DNA from: Larkinella humicola | GTDB lineage: Bacteria; Bacteroidota; Bacteroidia; Cytophagales; Spirosomataceae | Direction: 5' to 3' | Length of the DNA stretch: 64,000 nucleotides | Assembly (NCBI RefSeq): GCF_008727875.1 | Contig: NZ_VTWS01000007.1 | Span: 62,001-126,000 of the forward strand | In this document: piece after piece, positions 8,269-16,292 of the stretch | Layout: each line of letters starts with the position of its first letter | Numbering within the stretch: position 1 is the stretch's first letter | Notes under the pieces: generated by a model | The model's database searches: none | Seen by the model: only the letters and a program-made list of their open reading frames with translations | What the model was told of the DNA's origin: nothing | Translations under genes and position numbers: made by a program

Positions 8269-9396
8269 ATGCATCCCGAAACTCTCGCCATTTACCAAAG
8301 CCGTATGGCCGACGCCAACGCCGGAGCTGTCGTCCCGCCCATTTCGCTCAGCACCACCTTTGAACGGGAAGCCGATGGCTCGTTCCCACACGGGCATATC
8401 TATAGCCGGTCTAGCAACCCAAACCGCGATCTGCTCGAAACCGCCCTGGCTCAACTGGAAGGCGGTTTTGCCGGACTGGCCTTTAGCTCCGGGCAAGCCG
8501 CCACGATGACCCTGCTGCTGGCCCTCCGACCGGGGGATCACGTCATTCTCGGCGATGATGCCTATCACGGAACCCCGGCTTTGCTCGAAGAACTTTTTCA
8601 CCCTTGGGGATTGACTTACACCCGCGTCGATTTTACGGATCTGGAGGCCATTCGCAGTTCCATTCACGAAAATACCAGCCTGATCTGGATCGAAACCCCG
8701 TCCAATCCGCTGTTGAAAATAGCCGATATTCAGGCCATTGCCGATCTGGCGCACAACGCCGGCGCGTGGTGTGCCTGCGACAATACGTGGGCAACGCCGA
8801 TTCTGCAACGCCCGCTTGACTTAGGCTGCGATGTGGTGATGCACTCCACGACCAAGTACATCGGCGGCCACAGCGACGTGTTGAGTGGCGCGTTGATTTT
8901 CAGGGAAGACGGTGATTTCTACCAGCGGGTTCGGCGGTATCAGACGCTGGGTGGTGCCGTAGCAGCTCCGTTTGATTGCTGGATGCTGTTGCGCGGCACC
9001 AAAACCCTGACCACCCGGGTGAAGGCGCAATCGGCGACGGCTATGCAACTGGCGCAATTTCTGCACGAGCATCCTGCCGTCGAAGCGGTTCATTATCCGG
9101 GTCTGGAAAGTCATCCGGGACACGCCATTGCGCAAAAACAGATGACGCGGTTTGGGGCCATGCTGTCGGTTCAGATCAAAGGCGGTTCCGACGCAGCCAT
9201 GGCCGTTGCAGGTCGCGTCCAGCTCTTTACCCGGGCCACGAGCCTCGGCGGGATCGAAAGCCTGATCGAACACCGGGCTTCGGTGGAAGGCCCCAATACG
9301 ACGACACCCCAGAACTTACTACGGATTTCGGTTGGTCTTGAACACGCCGACGATCTGATCACTGATCTGGAACAAGCGTTAAATGCGCTGACTTAA
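8269..9396 (+). CDS. PLP-dependent trans-sulfuration enzyme (cystathionine gamma-lyase/synthase family)
   Basis: A 375-residue Cys/Met-metabolism PLP enzyme. Visible are the phosphate-binding YSRSSNPNRD (45-54), FSSGQAA (72-78), the ring-stacking DAYHGT (Tyr about 99), DNTW with Asp171 pairing to the PLP nitrogen, the Schiff-base lysine in HSTTKYIGGHSDV (Lys196) and the C-terminal SLGGIESLIEHRAS signature. Length is normal. Members include cystathionine gamma-synthase, gamma-lyase, beta-lyase and O-acetylhomoserine sulfhydrylase; the exact reaction cannot be fixed from these motifs. Its stop overlaps the convergent SDR stop by 3-4 bp, leaving no room for a separate terminator between them. 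Confidence 0.88.
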   Translation: MHPETLAIYQSRMADANAGAVVPPISLSTTFEREADGSFPHGHIYSRSSNPNRDLLETALAQLEGGFAGLAFSSGQAATMTLLLALRPGDHVILGDDAYHGTPALLEELFHPWGLTYTRVDFTDLEAIRSSIHENTSLIWIETPSNPLLKIADIQAIADLAHNAGAWCACDNTWATPILQRPLDLGCDVVMHSTTKYIGGHSDVLSGALIFREDGDFYQRVRRYQTLGGAVAAPFDCWMLLRGTKTLTTRVKAQSATAMQLAQFLHEHPAVEAVHYPGLESHPGHAIAQKQMTRFGAMLSVQIKGGSDAAMAVAGRVQLFTRATSLGGIESLIEHRASVEGPNTTTPQNLLRISVGLEHADDLITDLEQALNALT

Positions 9397-10253
9397 ACCG
9401 TTACCTGGTGTTTTTTCAGGTGGGTCAACTGCTCACTCAGCGTCCAGAGCTTCGTGGCATTGAACCGGCTTTGGGCGGCTTCGCTGGGCGGTTTAGGCCG
9501 GTTTTTGGCAAAATACAAACCCGTCACTTTGTCTACTTCGGGCGACGAGGCCAGGTAAATACCGGTTCTGGCGCCTTCTTCCGGGCTGATGAAAAAAGGA
9601 CGCGCTATGTTGAAGAGAAATCCTTTCAGATTGCTGTAGTCCTGGGCAAAATTGGTTTTCACCACGCCGGGGTGCAGGCTGTTGGACGTGATGCCATCAT
9701 CGGCCAGACGTTCAGCTAATTCGTTGGCAAACAAAATATTACACAACTTCGAGGCTCCGTAGGCTTTCATGCCTTCATACTGCCGTGGTTGGGCCAGTTC
9801 ATCGAATTTGAAACCCCGATCCCAACGGTGCGCTTCGGAGGAGACGGTAATGACGCGGGAATTGGTTCCTTTCCGAAGCAGGTCGATCAACAGATTTGTC
9901 AGCAGAAACGGCCCCAGGTGGTTGGTGGCAAAGGTTAGCTCGATGCCTTCGGGCGTATATTGTTCTTTTTCAATGTATAAACCGGCGTTGTTGATCAGCA
10001 CATCCAGCCGGTCGAAGCGGTCGATGACTTCCCGGGCGGCCTGAATTACCGACGACTGGCTGGCCAGATCACACCAGAGCAAATCGACATACCCGGTTTT
10101 GCTGACACTCTTGATCTCCTGACGAACGGGCCGGGCTTTTTCCAGATTCCGGCAAAGCATGATGATATTGAAACCTTTTTTGGCTAATTCTAAGGCAGTT
10201 ATTCGCCCGATGCCGGAATTGGCACCAGTAATCAGACACGTTCGGGACTGCAT
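9393..10253 (-). CDS. SDR oxidoreductase, retinol dehydrogenase-like
   Basis: A 286-residue classical SDR. The cofactor motif is TGANSGIG (9-16), followed by LINNAG and the catalytic Ser (TVSSEAH) with the YGASK motif at about 155-159. NATNHLGPFLLT is typical of retinol-dehydrogenase-like and WW-domain-oxidoreductase-like SDRs. An Arg after the glycine motif (CRNLEKA) suggests NADP(H) preference. The physiological substrate is unknown. The gene is convergent with the trans-sulfuration enzyme; two long inverted repeats separate it from the cysteine desulfurase upstream on the same strand. Confidence 0.85.
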   Translation of the reverse strand: MQSRTCLITGANSGIGRITALELAKKGFNIIMLCRNLEKARPVRQEIKSVSKTGYVDLLWCDLASQSSVIQAAREVIDRFDRLDVLINNAGLYIEKEQYTPEGIELTFATNHLGPFLLTNLLIDLLRKGTNSRVITVSSEAHRWDRGFKFDELAQPRQYEGMKAYGASKLCNILFANELAERLADDGITSNSLHPGVVKTNFAQDYSNLKGFLFNIARPFFISPEEGARTGIYLASSPEVDKVTGLYFAKNRPKPPSEAAQSRFNATKLWTLSEQLTHLKKHQVTV

Positions 10254-10320
10254 GGTGGTTTGTTTGGGTTACAGGAATGGTAACCCGCTGAGGAAGGAAG
10301 AAGTTTTGGGAATGGAGTAA

Positions 10321-10424
10321 TAACGAATATTGAATGCTGAATAACGAATAACGAAGTGATGCCTCCTCACTGATCAGCGCCCCTTCTTTCGATATTCAAT
10401 ATTCGTTATTCAGTGTTCGATATT
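10321..10424. repeat. Intergenic inverted repeat, GAATAACG-type tandem arms
   Basis: The left arm (10321-10356) is built from repeated units such as GAATATTG, GAATGCTG, GAATAACG, GAATAACG. The right arm (10383-10424) is their reverse complement with a one-unit shift and a few mismatches. The central loop is GC-richer (10357-10382). It lies immediately beside a second, unrelated-sequence hairpin. Confidence 0.75.
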
Positions 10425-10430
10425 TACTTG

Positions 10431-10522
10431 AATTATAAATGTAAAATGGTGAATATCAAATGTAAAAGTTAGAAGAACCAGCCACTTTTACATTTAATAT
10501 TCACCATTTTACATTTATAATT
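10431..10522. repeat. Intergenic inverted repeat, 38-bp arms with one mismatch
   Basis: The left arm 10431-10468 and right arm 10485-10522 are reverse complements over 38 bp with a single mismatch. Each arm carries the repeated piece AAATGTAAAA. The arm matches the arm of the element at 49269-49361 at about 32 of 38 positions, so these two belong to one sequence family. The right arm ends three bases before the cysteine desulfurase stop. Confidence 0.85.
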
Positions 10523-10524
10523 CC

Positions 10525-11694
10525 TTATTTCACAGCCGCTTGCTCGCGCTTGAACAGCTCGACCAGCGTATCGACGGCGTAATCCACTTCTTCGACAGTA
10601 TTGTATTTGCTGAATGAAAACCGGATGGCGCCCCGCTCGGCATCGTTGTGGGGCAAAGCTGAAAGCACGTGGGAGCCGAGGTTGGAACCACTGGTGCAGG
10701 CACTGCCGCCCGAGGCCGAGATGCCCGCAATGTCGAGGTTGAATAACAGCATGTCGCTCATTTCGGACGACGGCAGACCGACGTTCAAAACCGTATACAA
10801 ACTTTCGGAGAGATTAGCCGACAGCCCGTTGAACGATACGCCATCCAGCCGTTCGCACAGTTGACCAATCATCCGGCTTTTCAAACTTTCGATGTACTGC
10901 CGGTGGCTTTCCATTTTGGCATACGCTATTTCCAGCGCTTTGGCCAGGCCCACAATTCCATAGACATTTTCGGTTCCGCCCCGCATGTTGCGCTCCTGCG
11001 AACCGCCGTGAATAAACGGATGAATCGGGCCGCGACCGGATTTGGTATGTGCATTCACGTACAGAAAACCGACGCCTTTGGGGCCGTGGAATTTATGGGC
11101 AGCGCCGACGATAAAATCGACCGGAAGCTGCTGTAAATCATGCCGATAATGCCCCATTGTCTGTACCGTATCGGAGTGAAAAACCGCTTTGTATTCCTGA
11201 CAGAGACGGCCAACGGTTTCCAGATCGAGCAGGTTTCCGATCTCATTATTGCCGTGCATCAGCGACACGAGGGTGCCGGGATTCGCCCGGAGCAATTCTT
11301 CCAGATGCGCCAGATTGATGCGCCCCTCCTCATCCACTTCCACCAGATTCAGCGTAACCGCACCCTGCTTATGAAGGTGTTCGAGCGTGTGCAATACGGC
11401 ATGGTGTTCGAGCGGAGACGTGATGGCGTGCGTCAGGCCGTAGGTTTCGATGGAACTGCGGATGGCGGTGTTATCGGCTTCGGTTCCGCCGGAGGTAAAG
11501 AAAATTTCGGCCGGGGACGTGTTGAGCAGCGTAGCGACAGTTTTCCGGGCCCGTTCGATGGCCGTCCGGACTTTCCGTCCGTGGGAATGAATTGAAGAAG
11601 GATTGCCGAATTCCTCAGTCATGAGCGGAAGCATGGCTTCCAGCACCTCCGGGTCGAGTCGGGTGGTGGCGGCATTGTCAAAGTAAGCGCGCAT
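10525..11694 (-). CDS. Cysteine desulfurase (IscS/NifS family)
   Basis: A 389-residue aminotransferase-V-fold PLP enzyme. It has the N-terminal YFDNAATT, SGGTEADN (68-75), catalytic-base His97 in SPLEHHAV, the PLP lysine in GAAHKFHGPKGVGF (Lys201) and the active-site loop SGGSACTSGSN, whose Cys333 forms the persulfide. The loop length and SACTSGS signature fit the NifS/IscS class more than the SufS class. It supplies sulfur for Fe-S clusters and tRNA thiolation. No iscU or suf partner lies next to it here. A well-formed promoter sits just upstream, so it is transcribed on its own. Confidence 0.9.
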   Translation of the reverse strand: MRAYFDNAATTRLDPEVLEAMLPLMTEEFGNPSSIHSHGRKVRTAIERARKTVATLLNTSPAEIFFTSGGTEADNTAIRSSIETYGLTHAITSPLEHHAVLHTLEHLHKQGAVTLNLVEVDEEGRINLAHLEELLRANPGTLVSLMHGNNEIGNLLDLETVGRLCQEYKAVFHSDTVQTMGHYRHDLQQLPVDFIVGAAHKFHGPKGVGFLYVNAHTKSGRGPIHPFIHGGSQERNMRGGTENVYGIVGLAKALEIAYAKMESHRQYIESLKSRMIGQLCERLDGVSFNGLSANLSESLYTVLNVGLPSSEMSDMLLFNLDIAGISASGGSACTSGSNLGSHVLSALPHNDAERGAIRFSFSKYNTVEEVDYAVDTLVELFKREQAAVK

Positions 11695-11716
11695 TGTGAT
11701 GTTGTGTAATACACCA

Positions 11717-11746
11717 CAAAGGTACTAAATTAGAAATTGCCCCCAA
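11717..11746 (-). promoter_or_regulatory. Promoter for the cysteine desulfurase gene
   Basis: On the minus strand, TACCTTTG (11724-11717) is the -7 box and TTG (11746-11744) the -33 box, with a 19-bp spacer. Transcription would begin near 11710, leaving a leader of about 16 nt. The -33 triplet is the first three bases of the inverted repeat at 11744-11837. Confidence 0.6.
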
Positions 11747-11837
11747 CCTCAGAAATTGCCCCCAACCCCCTAAAGGGGGCTAAAACATCCGGGTTCCAAA
11801 GCCGCCTTTAGGGGGTTGGGGGCAATTTCTGAGGTTG
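11744..11837. repeat. Intergenic inverted repeat with perfect 33-bp GC-rich arms
   Basis: 11744-11776 is the exact reverse complement of 11805-11837. The arm reads CAACCTCAGAAATTGCCCCC and continues into CCCCCTAAAGG. A partial direct copy of AGAAATTGCCCCCAACC precedes the left arm at about 11732-11748, so the arm again carries tandem units. Short CCCCCTAAAGGGGG hairpins are common in Bacteroidota spacers in my recollection. The element fills the spacer between glmM and the cysteine desulfurase. Confidence 0.85.
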
Positions 11838-11850
11838 AGGGTAGTTTTGA

Positions 11851-13260
11851 TTATAACTTGGCGGCAATCACTTCTTTAATATCCGAAATGATTTTGTTGG
11901 CCAGGTAATCCGCCGTTGAAAGCGTATCGGATTCGGAGTAAATCCGGATAATGGGTTCGGTATTGGATTTGCGCAGGTGCACCCACTCTTTGTCGAATTC
12001 GATCTTGACGCCGTCGATGGTGTTGATGGGATTTTTGGCGTATTTGGCCTTGATCCGGTCCAGCACCGCGTCGACATTGATGTCGGGCGTCAGTTCAATT
12101 TTGTTTTTGGAAATGTAATAATTCGGGTACGTCCGGCGCAGCATCGATGCCGATTTGCCAAATTTGGCCAGGTGCGTCAGGAAAAGGGCAATGCCCACCA
12201 GCGCATCACGACCCAGATGCAAATCCGGATAGATAATCCCGCCGTTGCCTTCACCACCGATGGCCGCATCGACCTCCTTCATCATTTCCACCACATTGAC
12301 TTCGCCAACCGCCGAAGCCGAGTGTTTGCCACCGTATTTCTGCGTCACATCGCGCAGGGCCACCGTCGACGACAGGTTCGAAACCGTATTGCCCGGTTTT
12401 TGATCTGCCGACCGGTTTTTCAGCACATAATCCGCCACGGCTACCAGTGTGTATTCTTCGCCAAACGGAGAACCGTCTTCGCAGATGAGCGCCAGCCGGT
12501 CGACATCGGGATCAACCACAATGCCGAGATCGTATTCGTTTTTCTCTATTTCGACAATGATGTCGCGCAGATTTTCGGGCAGCGGTTCCGGATTGTGGGC
12601 AAACTGACCCGTGGGTTCACAATGCAGCCGCTGAATCGATTCCACGCCCAGGGCTTCCAGCAACATCGGAACGACAATACCGCCGGTTGAATTGACGGCG
12701 TCGACGATGAGCCTGAATTTTCGGGCCGCAATGGCTTCTTTGTCCACCAGCGGCAGGGCCAGAATGGCATCGATGTGCTTCTGAAGCCAGGTGTCGTCGG
12801 TTCGGTAAGAACCTAACTTCTTGACGTCCACAAAGTCGAACGCTTCCGATTCGGCCATTGCCAGCACATCGGTGCCGTTTTCTTCGGAAATAAATTCACC
12901 TTTCTCGTTTAGCAACTTAAGTGCATTCCACTGAATCGGATTGTGGCTGGCCGTCAGGATAATCCCCCCGGCGGCTTTCTCGCCCGTCACGGCCAGTTCA
13001 ACCGTTGGCGTAGTCGATAAACCCAGATCAATCACATTCAGCCCCAACCCCTGGAGGGTGGCAGCTACCAGTTTTGAAACCATTTCACCCGACAACCGAC
13101 CGTCCCGCCCAATCACGACCGTACGGTTATCGGGATGGCGTTGCCGTACCCACTGTCCGTACGCTGCTGAAAACTTCACTACATCCAGGGGTGTAAGGCC
13201 ATCGCCACTACGCCCACCAATGGTTCCACGAATTCCGGAAATCGACTTTATTAATGCCAC
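11851..13260 (-). CDS. glmM: Phosphoglucosamine mutase / phosphohexomutase
   Basis: A 469-residue alpha-D-phosphohexomutase. Signatures in order: SISGIRGTIG at the N-terminus, the phosphoserine loop TASHNP (103-108, Ser105), the metal-binding DPDVDR (250-255), the sugar-binding GEGNGG (336-341) and the C-terminal phosphate-binding RKSNTEPIIRIY. GlmM interconverts glucosamine-6-phosphate and glucosamine-1-phosphate for cell-wall precursors. The SISGIRGTIGG start and the overall length fit the GlmM-like enzymes of Bacteroidota, although a phosphoglucomutase/phosphomannomutase activity is possible. A candidate promoter lies upstream. Confidence 0.85.
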   Translation of the reverse strand: MALIKSISGIRGTIGGRSGDGLTPLDVVKFSAAYGQWVRQRHPDNRTVVIGRDGRLSGEMVSKLVAATLQGLGLNVIDLGLSTTPTVELAVTGEKAAGGIILTASHNPIQWNALKLLNEKGEFISEENGTDVLAMAESEAFDFVDVKKLGSYRTDDTWLQKHIDAILALPLVDKEAIAARKFRLIVDAVNSTGGIVVPMLLEALGVESIQRLHCEPTGQFAHNPEPLPENLRDIIVEIEKNEYDLGIVVDPDVDRLALICEDGSPFGEEYTLVAVADYVLKNRSADQKPGNTVSNLSSTVALRDVTQKYGGKHSASAVGEVNVVEMMKEVDAAIGGEGNGGIIYPDLHLGRDALVGIALFLTHLAKFGKSASMLRRTYPNYYISKNKIELTPDINVDAVLDRIKAKYAKNPINTIDGVKIEFDKEWVHLRKSNTEPIIRIYSESDTLSTADYLANKIISDIKEVIAAKL

Positions 13261-13407
13261 GTTGAAAGAAATAATGAATATACTGAATGGTTTACGTATA
13301 AATGGTTTTATTTATTGAACGGCTTGATTATTAAATGATTACTCAGTACAAACGAATGCATAATCCATTTAACCATCCGCCCATTTCCAACCACGCAGCC
13401 ATTGAAA

Positions 13408-13415
13408 CAAAGATA
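13408..13415 (-). promoter_or_regulatory. Candidate -7 box upstream of glmM
   Basis: On the minus strand this reads TATCTTTG, a perfect TAnnTTTG. No TTG occurs at the expected distance, and the leader would be about 140 nt, so this is a weak call. Confidence 0.3.
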
Positions 13416-13437
13416 ACTTCTTTTTCCGATCCTCGGT

Positions 13438-14280
13438 CTATTCCGTTCCGGTTATCGAAACGGTCGTCGTCATGGTCGAGCGGGCCTGCCCCCGAAACGC
13501 ACCGGCTAAAGGGGCCAGGCGATCATGAAAAAAGGAAGCTGCCAGAAAAACATGGTGATTGATGACCACCGAGCCTTCCGTCGGATCGAAACCGCGCCAG
13601 CCCGCACCGGGCAAATACACCTCAGCCCAGGCGTGGAGTTCGTGGTCCTGCTGCGGATTTCCGTACAGATACCCACTCACGAACCGGGCGGCCAGTCCAA
13701 TGCTCCGGCAGGCCGCAATGTACAGCACGGCATAATCGCGGCAGGAGCCTTTGCGTGAAATCAGCGTCATCTCGGCGGACGTTGCCGGTCCTTCATCGCG
13801 GGTTTCGTACACAAAATTATTGCAGATCGTCGTGCAGAGGTGCGACAGAAACGGTACGGTTTGCCATTTGGCTTCCGACGCGATCTGCCGCGCGTATTGC
13901 TCCACCAGCGTGGTGACGGCGGTTCGTTCGAGATACGGTTCCAGCATTTTCCGGTCGGCGTCCGAATAATTAAACGGGATGCGCTGGGTTTCGAACGGAA
14001 ACAGAAAAAAGTCGTAGGCATTGTACAGGTCCGATTCAATTTCTGTTTCGGCCCTGACAACCAGCGAATTGGTCTGGCTGGTGAAATAAATCACCTGCTG
14101 CGTGTTGCCTTCGATATCGACATTGCTAACCAGCTTGCTGGGTAGCGGGTCAATGTGCAGCGTGTAGTGGTTTAACCGTTGGTGCGGGTAAATTTTGGGG
14201 TACAAATACAGTGTGTGCGGTTCGAGAGATACCGCTGCTGAATAGTCATACCGGAGTTCATGCCTTACCCGAAGTTTCAT
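13438..14280 (-). CDS. Transglutaminase-like (COG1305 type) cysteine protease-fold protein
   Basis: A 280-residue protein. An N-terminal beta-sandwich (MKLRVRHELRYDYSAAV, residues 1-100) is typical of COG1305-type bacterial transglutaminase-like proteins. The catalytic core follows: Cys180 in RKGSCRDYA, His216 in DHELHAWAEVYLP and Asp232 in GWRGFDPTEG. All three triad residues are present. There is no signal peptide, so it is probably cytoplasmic. The gene follows the Anbu protease gene after 36 bp on the same strand. In other bacteria Anbu is often encoded with exactly this type of transglutaminase, plus an alpha-E protein and a circularly permuted ATP-grasp protein. The latter two are not in this window. 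Confidence 0.87.
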   Translation of the reverse strand: MKLRVRHELRYDYSAAVSLEPHTLYLYPKIYPHQRLNHYTLHIDPLPSKLVSNVDIEGNTQQVIYFTSQTNSLVVRAETEIESDLYNAYDFFLFPFETQRIPFNYSDADRKMLEPYLERTAVTTLVEQYARQIASEAKWQTVPFLSHLCTTICNNFVYETRDEGPATSAEMTLISRKGSCRDYAVLYIAACRSIGLAARFVSGYLYGNPQQDHELHAWAEVYLPGAGWRGFDPTEGSVVINHHVFLAASFFHDRLAPLAGAFRGQARSTMTTTVSITGTE

Positions 14281-14316
14281 TGGTGCGTAGAGGTGGTTAA
14301 CGCGTGGCTTTCCGAA

Positions 14317-15042
14317 TTAGAGTATTTTGTCAAATATGGGATTCATCCAGGCCGTTGGGAGTTTACGAACTGAATTGTTCAGTAACGCGCTCCACTGGTT
14401 CGACACGCCTTCCATATCTTCTTTTTCGAGTCGGTGCTCGGTCAAGTGAAAACTATCTTTCGCGTATACCACTACATCGAGTGGATAATCCACGTCGTTG
14501 GCGCTGACCCGCGTGGCATCAAACGCCAGAAAGCCCATCTTCAGAGCATCCTGCAGGGAGGATTCGTAGGTCAGATTCCGGTACAACAGCGGTTTTCCGT
14601 AGCCCGAATTGCCGATGATCTTGAACGGAGAACCGTGGTCCACTTCCACCCAGTTTCCTTCCGGATAGAGCAGAAAAAGTTTGTGTTCTTCGTCGTCTTC
14701 CAGTTGCCCGCCCACGATGGCGTTTAGGTTAAAGTGCATGCCGGACGCTTCCAGCGCGGCTTTATCCTCAATGGCTACGCGCCTGACCTGCTCACCGAAG
14801 GCATTCACCGCCTTGTACAGTTTGTTAAAGGATCGGTCTTTTTCCCCAATCACTTCCCGAAAGTACGTGATGGCCTTGTCGCGGACGGAGCGCAGACCGG
14901 AGGTCATGATGAACAGAGAGTGATTTTCCAGTTCGTGAACCGAAATCTTACGATTACTCGAAACTTCGGAGCCGGAGGTAAGTCGGGTGTCGGCAATGGC
15001 GACTAAGCCGGAGGCTACTTTGATACCTAAACAATACGTCAT
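14317..15042 (-). CDS. Anbu-type (ancestral beta subunit) proteasome-like peptidase
   Basis: A 241-residue Ntn-hydrolase of proteasome fold. The N-terminus MTYCLGIKVASGLVAIADTR places Thr2 at the mature N-terminus once Met is removed, followed by the Asp-Thr-Arg strand (ADTR, Asp18) and Lys32 in SNRKISVHE, giving the proteasomal Thr/Asp/Lys arrangement. The region FKIIGNSGYGKPLLYRNL and the overall length match the Anbu (COG3484) family, which forms open ring or helical assemblies and is proposed to be a protease related to HslV. It heads a two-gene operon with a transglutaminase-like protein. Regulation may involve the TATATTTG box 33 bp upstream. Confidence 0.88.
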   Translation of the reverse strand: MTYCLGIKVASGLVAIADTRLTSGSEVSSNRKISVHELENHSLFIMTSGLRSVRDKAITYFREVIGEKDRSFNKLYKAVNAFGEQVRRVAIEDKAALEASGMHFNLNAIVGGQLEDDEEHKLFLLYPEGNWVEVDHGSPFKIIGNSGYGKPLLYRNLTYESSLQDALKMGFLAFDATRVSANDVDYPLDVVVYAKDSFHLTEHRLEKEDMEGVSNQWSALLNNSVRKLPTAWMNPIFDKIL

Positions 15043-15074
15043 TGAATCTGTAAACTACAAGCTATGGCGAATGG

Positions 15075-15082
15075 CAAATATA
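15075..15082 (-). promoter_or_regulatory. Candidate -7 box for the Anbu/transglutaminase operon
   Basis: The minus strand reads TATATTTG, a perfect TAnnTTTG, about 33 bp upstream of the Anbu start. The -33 region has no exact TTG. Confidence 0.4.
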
Positions 15083-15294
15083 CACGTTTCCGAAATTTGA
15101 CCCCCGATTTAAACCGGTTTTTACAAAAACAACTCGTTTTTGTTTTGACAAGACAGTGGAAAACAGCAAAAAATCAGGTCTGAATTAAAATTTGCCGGAC
15201 TTTAAAAAAGGGTTTGTTACTTGCGTATCGGATGCGGTACGGGTTCTTTGCCGGGTCGCAATAACCGAAAACAATCCCTCCAAAACGAATAAAT

Positions 15295-15969
15295 ATGAAA
15301 AAAGAATCGCTGGCTGATGCGCCCAAATACCGGTTCTGGAAACAACAGGCCGAAACCAATGGACTGATCATCAATAAAATAGACGAGTTTTACATCCGCC
15401 GACGCCACAACGGCGAGGTGCTTTTCGCCATGCTGGAAGTGGATGCCAACACACCGGAAGGCGACAAAATACCGCCCGCGCTGTTTCTGAAAGGCCACGC
15501 AGCCTCGGTACTGGTGTGCCTGATCGACCAGGAAACGAAGGACAAATATGTGGTGCTGGTGCGCCAACGGCGGATCTGCGACGGCTCACACACCTATGAA
15601 CACCCGGCGGGCATGGTCGACGCGGCCGATGACCCGCAGGAAGTGGCCGCCCGCGAGGTGGGCGAAGAAATCGGTCTGAACGTAAAACCGGAGGAGTTGA
15701 CCAAACTCAACAACCGGCTGTGGTTTCCCAGCACCGGCACCAGCGACGAAGCCATGCACTATTTCTTCGTGGAGCGCGAACTGCCACGCCAGCAAATCAT
15801 GGATTTTCACCACAAGGACATGGGCGTAGCCTCCGAATTCGAACGCATCACCACCGCCGTGACGACCTTGCCCGAAGCCCACAAGCTCATCACCAACATC
15901 AACGGCTTGCTGATTCACTTTTTATACCTCCACGCGGTGGGTGATTACGACACCATGAAGTTGCTGTAA
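15295..15969 (+). CDS. Nudix hydrolase
   Basis: A 224-residue Nudix protein. The Nudix box lies at about 106-128: GMVDAADDPQEVAAREVGEEIGL. It keeps the REVGEE metal-binding core (120-125), but the first acidic position is Asp instead of Glu. The surrounding sequence (VVLVRQRRICDGSHTYEHPAG) resembles ADP-sugar pyrophosphatases, in which the box follows EXPAG. The N-terminal 60 residues form a separate beta region, as in dimeric ADP-ribose pyrophosphatases. A nucleotide-sugar or ADP-ribose substrate is likely but unproven. It is a single gene followed by the tRNA-Arg unit. Confidence 0.85.
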   Translation: MKKESLADAPKYRFWKQQAETNGLIINKIDEFYIRRRHNGEVLFAMLEVDANTPEGDKIPPALFLKGHAASVLVCLIDQETKDKYVVLVRQRRICDGSHTYEHPAGMVDAADDPQEVAAREVGEEIGLNVKPEELTKLNNRLWFPSTGTSDEAMHYFFVERELPRQQIMDFHHKDMGVASEFERITTAVTTLPEAHKLITNINGLLIHFLYLHAVGDYDTMKLL

Positions 15970-16035
15970 GTGAGGGAGAAAGGTGCCAACGCACCCGAAA
16001 AAAGGGGCAAATGAATAAAAAAGAAAAAGCCGGGC

Positions 16036-16067
16036 TTGCGAAAAAGGCGTAACAATCACTATATTTG
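16036..16067 (+). promoter_or_regulatory. Promoter of tRNA-Arg
   Basis: TTG (16036-16038), a 21-bp spacer, then TATATTTG (16060-16067). This is a textbook Bacteroidota promoter placed about 30 bp before the tRNA 5' end. Confidence 0.7.
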
Positions 16068-16096
16068 CAACCCGAAACGGGCAGTAGCCCGCGAAT

Positions 16097-16168
16097 GGAC
16101 CCGTAGTTCAATGGATAGAATTTCGGTTTCCGGTACCGACGATAGGGGTTCGAATCCCTTCGGGTTCA
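16097..16168 (+). tRNA. tRNA-Arg, anticodon CCG
   Basis: A complete cloverleaf can be drawn: acceptor GGACCCG/CGGGTTC, D-arm GTTC..GAAT, anticodon stem TCGGT/ACCGA with loop TTCCGGT (anticodon CCG), T-arm AGGGG-TTCGAAT-CCCTT and discriminator A. CCA is not encoded (the next bases are CGA). It reads CGG codons, which are common in this window. It has its own promoter and a strong terminator, so it is a single-tRNA transcript. Confidence 0.95.
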
Positions 16169-16179
16169 CGAACTAGTGC

Positions 16180-16214
16180 AAAAACCCCCTCTACGCTGCG
16201 TAGAGGGGGTTTTT
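16180..16214 (+). terminator. Rho-independent terminator after tRNA-Arg
   Basis: A perfect 16-bp stem AAAAACCCCCTCTACG/CGTAGAGGGGGTTTTT with a 3-nt loop, ending in a T-run 12 bp past the tRNA. Confidence 0.92.
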
Positions 16215-16292
16215 GTTTTCTGAGCCCTCTCCGAATTGTTTTTAAAAACAGTCTTCCCAGCGATAAAAGTTTGAGTTGATAAACAATCCACA

